This document shows, in pieces, positions 6,941 to 11,480 of a stretch of 11,480 nt of DNA. The stretch comes from Pseudomonadota bacterium. Its GTDB lineage: Bacteria; Pseudomonadota; Gammaproteobacteria; Burkholderiales; Thiobacillaceae. Where the stretch lies: the NCBI GenBank assembly GCA_021836225.1, contig JAKBJA010000138.1:1-11480 (forward strand). The letters are read 5' to 3'. The notes under the pieces were generated by a model. The model saw only the letters and a program-made list of their open reading frames with translations, did no database searches and had not been told where the DNA came from. Made by a program: the position numbers and the translations under genes. The stretch's first letter is position 1; the number at the start of each line of letters is the position of its first letter.

Positions 6941-7450
6941 CTATTCCAGGATGACCAGCGGCTTCGGCTGGCAATCCGCCGCCACCACGGTACCCGGCCG
7001 GCCCGGCACCGCACTGACCACCCCGTCGAAGGGCGCCTTCAGATCGGCGTCACCGAGGTTCTTTTTCGCAATCACGAGGCGTGCGTTGGCGGCCGCAAGC
7101 GCAGCTTGCGCACGCGTATGGCGCAGCGTGGCCGCTTCGAGTTCGCTAGTCGACGACACGGTCCGGTCGAACAGTTCCTGAGCCCGCTCCAGTTCGCGCT
7201 TGGCATCCGCCTCGTCGGCCTGCGCGCGCACCTGCTCCGCCGTCGCCTCATCGAGCCGGGCCTGCAACACCGTCTTGTCCAGGCGCAACAGCACCGCACC
7301 TTTCTTCACGCGCTGCCCGGGCTTCACCCGCACTTCGACGACGACGCCGGATACGCGGGTGGTGAGTTCTACCTTTTCTGCCGCCCAGAGCGGGCTTGCG
7401 CCACCGAGACACAACCCGGCCAGTGCCATGGCCCCCATGCGCTGCTTCAT
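6941..7450 (-). CDS. minimal HlyD/RND-type periplasmic adaptor (membrane fusion protein)
   Basis: Adaptors of this class bridge an inner-membrane pump and a TolC-like channel in the periplasm. The 169-residue product has a signal peptide (MKQRMGAMALAGLCLGGASP, cleaved near LWA-AEK). The first lipoyl half is at about 31-58 (TRVSGVVVEVRVKPGQRVKKGAVLLRLD), a helical hairpin at about 61-131, and the second lipoyl half at 134-156 (DLKAPFDGVVSAVPGRPGTVV). The hairpin tip shows R89-x3-L93-x6-S100, matching the TolC-docking motif of adaptors except for an Ala at the second position. It then stops at VILE, without the beta-barrel and membrane-proximal domains; family members usually exceed 300 residues. 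The ATG overlaps the stop of the TolC-family gene (ATGA), and GGGAG lies seven bases upstream. Confidence 0.88.
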   Translation of the reverse strand: MKQRMGAMALAGLCLGGASPLWAAEKVELTTRVSGVVVEVRVKPGQRVKKGAVLLRLDKTVLQARLDEATAEQVRAQADEADAKRELERAQELFDRTVSSTSELEAATLRHTRAQAALAAANARLVIAKKNLGDADLKAPFDGVVSAVPGRPGTVVAADCQPKPLVILE

Positions 7451-8715
7451 TCCTGTGCTCCCTCTAGTGGCGGCAGGCTGCCGCCGGACAATGCTTCCAG
7501 GCGCGCCAGCGCCAGCGCCAGCCGGTATTCCACCTGTTTGCGCCGCAACTGTGCCGCCTGGGTTTCAGCCATGCTGCTTCCCAGGTTGGTTTTCAGTTCG
7601 AGCTCATACTCGGCCCGCGCGCGCTCGAGTGCCCAATCGCGGTACTCCACCTGCTTGTCGGCAGCGGGACGGCCGCTTCCGCGCAGCCAGTCGATTTCCT
7701 GCAAGGTGGCGAGCAGCGTGTCCGCAAGGTCGAGCTTGAGTTTTTCCAGCTCGGCGGCACGTCTCTCCTTCTGCGCCAGTTCGCGCGCCACCCGGGCACC
7801 CACCCGGCCCCCCTGGTAAAGCGGAATGTTGAACACCAGCCCGGCACTGAGGTCATCACGGGTGGTCGATTCCCGGCTATAGCCCCCGCCGATCACCTCA
7901 GCTTCGAGCGTCGGATTGCGCTCGGCACGAATCGCGGCAAGCCGCGCATCCGCGGCCGCAAGCTGCGCCTGCAAGGCCTGCACGCGCGGATTCTTCTGCA
8001 TCACCCAGGACAGCAGCGATTCGTAGTCAGGCACTGGCCGCACATTGTCCTGCAAGACCGGTTCGGCGAGCGTGGTCGGCAGCTTGTCGGGGCGATACAT
8101 GGCATGCGCAAGTTTCTGCCGGGCGCTGCGCATGCGTTGCAGGCTGGCGCTGCGGCGTTCACGCCAATCCTGGTAGTACGCTTCCAGCCGCAACAGATCG
8201 GGGCGGCTGCCAACGCCCAGCTCGAAACGCTCGCGTGCCTTGTCCCAGTCGAGATAGGCCACGGTCATGAATTCGTTGTCTGCGACGTACTGCTGATCGG
8301 CCAGTAGTACGTCGAAGTAGCGCGCCATGATGTCGATGCGGCGAAGGCTCTCGATATTGATGAGCTCTGCCTGGCGCGCAACGATGTCCTGATCGGCTGC
8401 GGTGACGGCCTGACCGGTTCGGCCGAAATCCAGCAGAGGCTTGCGCGCGACGATGCGCCCGATATTGTCAGGTTTCCAGTCACCCTCCGGGCGGCGTCCG
8501 GTACGCAGGCTGCCATCCAGAAACAGACTGAAATCCTGCCGGCTGGCCGCCTGGTCACGGTCGGCGCGCGACAGCGCCAGATCGCTCTCGGCCATGCGAC
8601 GATCGGGATGGGCTGCCGCCACGGCTGCCAGCGCCTCGTCCAGTGTCAGGCTCTCCGCCCCCGCCGCGCCGGACAGTGCCCATGCGAGCACCACACTCCA
8701 GGCGGCTCGCTTCAT
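7447..8715 (-). CDS. TolC-family outer membrane channel protein
   Basis: A 422-residue outer-membrane efflux protein. Such proteins trimerise to form a barrel and periplasmic alpha-barrel exit duct for type I secretion or tripartite efflux. The signal peptide MKRAAWSVVLAWALSGAAGA is followed by the first repeat, beginning ESLTLDEALAAVAAAHPDRRMAESDL. The second repeat includes DYESLLSWVMQKNPRVQALQAQLAAADARL, RNPTLEAEVIGGGYS and the characteristic FNIPLYQGGRVGARV around the second barrel strand pair. Long amphipathic helices rich in Ala, Arg, Gln and Leu fill the remainder. The start overlaps the stop of the thioredoxin-fold gene by ATGA, with AAGG upstream, and its own stop overlaps the adaptor start. 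Substrate cannot be predicted. Confidence 0.93.
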   Translation of the reverse strand: MKRAAWSVVLAWALSGAAGAESLTLDEALAAVAAAHPDRRMAESDLALSRADRDQAASRQDFSLFLDGSLRTGRRPEGDWKPDNIGRIVARKPLLDFGRTGQAVTAADQDIVARQAELINIESLRRIDIMARYFDVLLADQQYVADNEFMTVAYLDWDKARERFELGVGSRPDLLRLEAYYQDWRERRSASLQRMRSARQKLAHAMYRPDKLPTTLAEPVLQDNVRPVPDYESLLSWVMQKNPRVQALQAQLAAADARLAAIRAERNPTLEAEVIGGGYSRESTTRDDLSAGLVFNIPLYQGGRVGARVARELAQKERRAAELEKLKLDLADTLLATLQEIDWLRGSGRPAADKQVEYRDWALERARAEYELELKTNLGSSMAETQAAQLRRKQVEYRLALALARLEALSGGSLPPLEGAQE

Positions 8716-9218
8716 TTGCCTTGCTTGTATTTGGTGAAAGGCTGCGAAGCGTAGGCGCCCTCGCTCACATAGCGCCCCAGCAGAAGAAATTCGGCCTTGT
8801 CCTTGGCCGGTCCGGTATGGCGCGCAACCAGTTTGCCGTCGAGGTCGAAGAACAGGAGCGTAGGCGTGGCACGCACGCGATGGGCAAAGGCAAATGCTTT
8901 CTCAGTGGTGTGCTTGCCCTGGAAATCGGTGATCTCGGTGTCCCCGTTGACGTCGATTGGATACAGCATGAATTTTGCGCGATAGTCATCCTGCACGTCG
9001 GACTGGTTGAGGATGGTGGTTTTCATGCGTTCGCAAAACGGGCATTCGTCCATTTCAAAAAACAGGAAAATGCCCTTCTTGCCCTGCTTCTTGGCTTCCT
9101 GCAAATCGGCCTGCAAGTCACCGAACTTGGGCTGGAAGAAATGGGTAACCGGGTCGCGCGTCTCCGCCCAGGCGGGTGCCGCCAATAACAGGAAAAACGC
9201 GATAAGCAGCTGGCGCAT
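8712..9218 (-). CDS. secreted thioredoxin-fold protein with CPFC motif (SoxW/DsbC-like)
   Basis: A 168-residue periplasmic thioredoxin-like protein. Signal peptide MRQLLIAFFLLLAAPAWA precedes the mature ETRDPVTHFF. Strand GKKGIFLFFEMDECPFCERM carries the redox pair C59-P-F-C62, and the cis-proline segment is RATPTLLFFD at 116-125. CPFC differs from the CGPC of thioredoxin and the CPHC of DsbA, and resembles SoxW-like and related periplasmic reductases, so disulfide reduction or exchange on a specific partner is the likely role. AGGAG (9228-9224) lies five bases before the ATG. It is 26 bases downstream of the tlpA-like stop, and its own stop overlaps the TolC-family start by ATGA, which ties it to export components. 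Confidence 0.88.
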   Translation of the reverse strand: MRQLLIAFFLLLAAPAWAETRDPVTHFFQPKFGDLQADLQEAKKQGKKGIFLFFEMDECPFCERMKTTILNQSDVQDDYRAKFMLYPIDVNGDTEITDFQGKHTTEKAFAFAHRVRATPTLLFFDLDGKLVARHTGPAKDKAEFLLLGRYVSEGAYASQPFTKYKQGK

Positions 9219-9244
9219 GGTGTCTCCTCGTGTTGCAGTCGGAA

Positions 9245-9739
9245 TTATTTTTTTGGGCGGACCGGCTTGCTGGCGATGTAGCTTTCCACCGCAGCACGGG
9301 TAATCAGTCCCACTTGTTGCGCGACCATTTTACCATCCGGGTTATACAGGTAGGTGGTCGGCAGGCCCTGTACCGGCCCTATCTGGCTCACGATCTGGGG
9401 ATTGCCCAGCACGATCGGGTATTCAACCAGCAGCCCCTCGGCAAAATCGGTGACCTGTTGGGCGTTGCGATAATCCATGGCCACGCCGATGACGACGAGA
9501 TTGTTCTTCTTGTTTTCGTGCAGCGCGATCAGGTCGGGGATCTCCTCCAGGCAGGGCGGACACCAGGTCGCCCAGTAATTCACCAGCACCCACTTGCCCT
9601 TGTAGCCGGACAGCGTGTGGGTCTTGCCGTTGGTGTCAGTCACCTTGAAATCCGCCGCTTGCGCCCACGAACCCATCAAGGCCAACAGCAGCCCGGCCAG
9701 CCACATCGGATAAAATCGCCTTCTTTGTAACGTCTGCAT
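9245..9739 (-). CDS. TlpA/ResA-like periplasmic thiol-disulfide oxidoreductase
   Basis: A 164-residue member of the TlpA/ResA/redoxin family, which keeps cysteines of exported proteins reduced, for example during cytochrome c or copper-centre assembly. After an N-terminal export signal (MQTLQRRRFYPMWLAGLLLA, cleavage near AQA-AD) come FKVTDTNGKTHTLSGYKGKWVLVNYWATWCPPC with C60/C63, EEIPDLIALHE, VVIGVAMDYRN and the cis-proline loop GLPTTYLYNPDG (P127). Length is normal. Start choice is uncertain: in-frame ATGs also lie at 9751 and 9754 and would add four or five residues; none has a strong ribosome binding site. Any of them places the start within a few bases of the divergent lyase start. It is the first gene of the four-gene minus-strand operon. 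Confidence 0.93.
   Translation of the reverse strand: MQTLQRRRFYPMWLAGLLLALMGSWAQAADFKVTDTNGKTHTLSGYKGKWVLVNYWATWCPPCLEEIPDLIALHENKKNNLVVIGVAMDYRNAQQVTDFAEGLLVEYPIVLGNPQIVSQIGPVQGLPTTYLYNPDGKMVAQQVGLITRAAVESYIASKPVRPKK
9711..9716 (+). promoter_or_regulatory. candidate -10 element of the aspA-like gene promoter
   Basis: TAAAAT within GGATAAAATCGCC ends 36 bases before the lyase ATG and resembles the -10 boxes before mrp and proS. It lies inside the signal-sequence codons of the divergent tlpA-like gene. No good -35 box is visible. Confidence 0.4.
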
Positions 9740-9752
9740 TGGTTTTTCCATC

Positions 9753-11153
9753 ATGAATGAATTCCGCATCGAGAAAGACTCGCTCGGCGAGGTCCAGGTT
9801 CCCGGACAGGCCTGGTATGGCGCACAAACTGCGCGTGCCGTGGCGAATTTTCCCATTTCGGGGCGCCGCCCGGATAAGGATTTCGTACTAGCACACGTGC
9901 GGATCAAGCTCGCGGCGGCGCGCGCCAACTGCCAGCCGGGCTGGCTGCCGGAAGAAAAACGCAACGCCATCGCCGCCGCCTGCGAGAAAATCCTCGCCGG
10001 CGAATATGGCGACCAGTTCGTGGTCGACCGCTTTCAGGCCGGCGCCGGCACCAGCCACAACATGAACAGCAACGAGGTCATCGCCAACCTCGCCAACGTC
10101 GCACTGGGCGGCGAAAAGGGCAGCTACAAGCCTGTCAACCCCAACGACGACGTCAACATGGGGCAGTCGACCAACGACACCATACCCACCGCGATCCGCC
10201 TCGCGGTACTGGCCAAGCTGCCGCGCCTGACCGCTGCGGTGCACGCGATGGCGGCGGAATTCAGCCGCCTGGCCGAACGCGAAAAAGACACGGTCAAATC
10301 CGGCCGCACCCATCTGCAGGACGCGGTGCCGACAACCCTGGGGCAGGAATTCGCCGGCTATGCCTGGACGCTCACCCGCTGCGCTGCCAGTCTGGAGGCA
10401 GTGCGCCCGGCGCTGTGCGAGATCGGCCTGGGCGGCTCCGCTGCGGGCACCGGCTTGAACACCTCGCCCGACTACCCGGCCCGCGTCGCGGCCGAACTGG
10501 CGAAGCTCACCAATGAGCCGATCCGCGTCGGCCAGCTGGTCGCGCAGATGCAGTCGATGAACGACCTGGCGCGGTTGTCGGGCGAGATCCGCAACCTCGC
10601 GCTCGAGCTCACCCGCATCTCCAACGACCTGCGCCTGCTCGCTTCCGGACCGCGCACCGGCCTCGGCGAAATCCAGCTGCCGCCGGTGCAACCGGGGTCG
10701 TCCATCATGCCGGGCAAGGTCAATCCGGTGATGTTCGAGATGCTGAACCAGGTGTGCTTCCAGGTGCTGGGGCAGGACGCCGCAGTGAGCTACATGGTGC
10801 AGGCCGGGCAGATGGAACTGAACGTGATGATGCCGGCCCTGGGCAGCGCACTGTTCGACGCCATGGACTGGCTGACCAACGCAATGAACGCCGCTACCGA
10901 GAAGAACCTCAAGGGCATCGTCGTCAACCGCGAACGCTGTGCCTTCTTCATCCACCAGAGCGTCGCCCTCGCCACCCTGCTCAACACCCGGATCGGCTAC
11001 AACCAGGCCGCCGAAGTCGCCAAGGAATCGGAAAAATCCGGCCGCCCGGTGCGCGACATCGTCGCCGAGCGCGGGCTGATGAGCGCGGCCGACTTCGATG
11101 CGCTGGTGCTCGCCGCCGCTCACGGCGTGGGCAGCGGCGGTGGCGGCGGCTGA
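9753..11153 (+). CDS. aspA: aspartate ammonia-lyase (aspartase/fumarase superfamily)
   Basis: Aspartase deaminates L-aspartate to fumarate and ammonia in the cytosol and feeds the TCA cycle. The 466-residue product has the superfamily substrate residues T100 (GAGTSHNMNSNEV), S139-T140-N141 (GQSTND), T186-H187 (GRTHLQDAVP), and the catalytic loop GSSIMPGKVNP with S316, K322 and N324. The choice of aspartase over class II fumarase rests on GAGTS (fumarase GSGTQ), QSTND (fumarase QSSND), HLQDAVP (fumarase HLQDATP), and NQVCFQV after the loop. These are family tendencies, so fumarase activity is still possible. The start MNEFRIEKDSLGEV fits homologues, but no Shine-Dalgarno sequence precedes it. 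The protein ends in an unusual GSGGGGG tail. It is divergent from tlpA. Confidence 0.88.
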   Translation: MNEFRIEKDSLGEVQVPGQAWYGAQTARAVANFPISGRRPDKDFVLAHVRIKLAAARANCQPGWLPEEKRNAIAAACEKILAGEYGDQFVVDRFQAGAGTSHNMNSNEVIANLANVALGGEKGSYKPVNPNDDVNMGQSTNDTIPTAIRLAVLAKLPRLTAAVHAMAAEFSRLAEREKDTVKSGRTHLQDAVPTTLGQEFAGYAWTLTRCAASLEAVRPALCEIGLGGSAAGTGLNTSPDYPARVAAELAKLTNEPIRVGQLVAQMQSMNDLARLSGEIRNLALELTRISNDLRLLASGPRTGLGEIQLPPVQPGSSIMPGKVNPVMFEMLNQVCFQVLGQDAAVSYMVQAGQMELNVMMPALGSALFDAMDWLTNAMNAATEKNLKGIVVNRERCAFFIHQSVALATLLNTRIGYNQAAEVAKESEKSGRPVRDIVAERGLMSAADFDALVLAAAHGVGSGGGGG

Positions 11154-11157
11154 TGCC

Positions 11158-11179
11158 GCACTGATGCGATAATCAGCGC
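11158..11179 (+). promoter_or_regulatory. promoter-like -10 box inside a small hairpin, upstream of ylqF
   Basis: GATAAT (11168-11173) ends 29 bases before the ylqF ATG and matches the -10 consensus at five of six positions. It lies in an inverted repeat CTGAT-GCGATA-ATCAG (11161-11176) that can extend by a GC pair across one mismatch. There is no T-run, so a terminator for the lyase gene is less likely than a promoter. No clear -35 box is seen. Confidence 0.3.
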
Positions 11180-11202
11180 CCTTTACCCGACACCCCACCC
11201 CC

Positions 11203-11480
11203 ATGGCGATCCAGTGGTTCCCCGGTCACATGACCACCGCGCGCAAGAAGGCCGCGGAGACGATGGCGCAGACCGACGTGGTGGTCGAGGTGCTCGACGC
11301 GCGCCTGCCGGAGGCTGGCAGCAACCCGATGATTCACGAGCTGCGTCATTTCCGGCAGCGCCCCTGCCTCAAGTTGCTGAACAAGGCCGACCTCGCCGAC
11401 CCCGAGGCCACCCGCGCCTGGATCGACTACTACAACAAGCAGACGGGCGTGATGGCGGTGGCGATCTCGGCCAAGAAGCC
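11203..11480 (+). CDS. ylqF: ribosome biogenesis GTPase YlqF/RbgA (partial, 3' end outside window)
   Basis: YlqF/RbgA is a circularly permuted GTPase that helps late assembly of the large ribosomal subunit. The 92 visible residues start MAIQWFPGHMTTARKKAAE, nearly identical in pattern to the Bacillus protein (M-T-I-Q-W-F-P-G-H-M). DARLP at 32-36, NPMIHEL at 41-47, the G4 motif NKAD at 60-63 (ahead of G1, as expected for the permuted order), and the G5-like ISAKK at 88-92 follow. The P-loop would lie beyond the right edge. The gene starts 49 bases after the lyase stop, with a C-rich leader and no Shine-Dalgarno sequence, and may have its own promoter. Confidence 0.93.
   Translation, partial: MAIQWFPGHMTTARKKAAETMAQTDVVVEVLDARLPEAGSNPMIHELRHFRQRPCLKLLNKADLADPEATRAWIDYYNKQTGVMAVAISAKK

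Noticed and set aside
6289..7014. 241-codon minus-strand frame, considered as a continuation (frameshifted 3' part) of the short adaptor
   Set aside because: The residues after the adaptor stop show no beta-barrel or membrane-proximal pattern, and further on the frame is simply antisense to the 164-residue gene.
9888..11204. 438-codon open frame on the minus strand opposite the aspartase-like gene
   Set aside because: Its His/Gly/Ala/Arg/Val-rich, low-pattern translation is typical of the antisense of a high-GC gene; it has no domain motif, and the plus-strand gene has an intact catalytic set.

Overview
The window reads as chromosomal core sequence from a GC-rich betaproteobacterium, probably of the Nitrosomonadales/Thiobacillus type. 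This rests on protein similarity recalled by eye (dcd, Mrp/ApbC, RppH, ProRS, YlqF) and on recurrent TAAAAT-type -10 boxes just upstream of genes. I see no rRNA, tRNA, insertion sequence, phage gene or CRISPR array. Almost all of it is tightly packed with genes.

Left part, minus strand (3521 down to 1): a single-domain spermidine-synthase-like methyltransferase-fold protein, the RNA pyrophosphohydrolase RppH, a small unrecognised 119-residue protein with a strong ribosome binding site and GTG start, the Fe-S carrier ATPase Mrp/ApbC, and the 5' part of dcd (dCTP deaminase). The dcd start overlaps the mrp stop by one base and dcd runs off the left edge.

Centre, plus strand: proS (prolyl-tRNA synthetase with its editing domain) starts 75 bases from the divergent spermidine-synthase-like gene and is followed one base later by a secreted lytic transglycosylase. 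About 410 bases without a convincing gene follow. These end in a plausible promoter, a 14-bp palindrome (6288-6301) and an A9 tract leading into a 164-residue protein of unknown function with a possible winged-helix N-terminus.

Right-centre, minus strand (9739 down to 6941): a four-gene operon of a TlpA/ResA-like periplasmic thioredoxin, a second secreted thioredoxin-fold protein with a CPFC motif, a TolC-family outer-membrane channel, and a very small HlyD-type adaptor. The last three genes are joined by ATGA overlaps. No inner-membrane pump is encoded beside them. This pairing of export components with two redox proteins is the most interesting unit here.

Right edge, plus strand: an aspartase/fumarase-family lyase (most aspartase-like) whose start nearly touches the tlpA start, then the 5' part of the ribosome-assembly GTPase YlqF/RbgA. 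Several plus-strand genes (proS, aspA, ylqF) have short leaders without a visible Shine-Dalgarno sequence.
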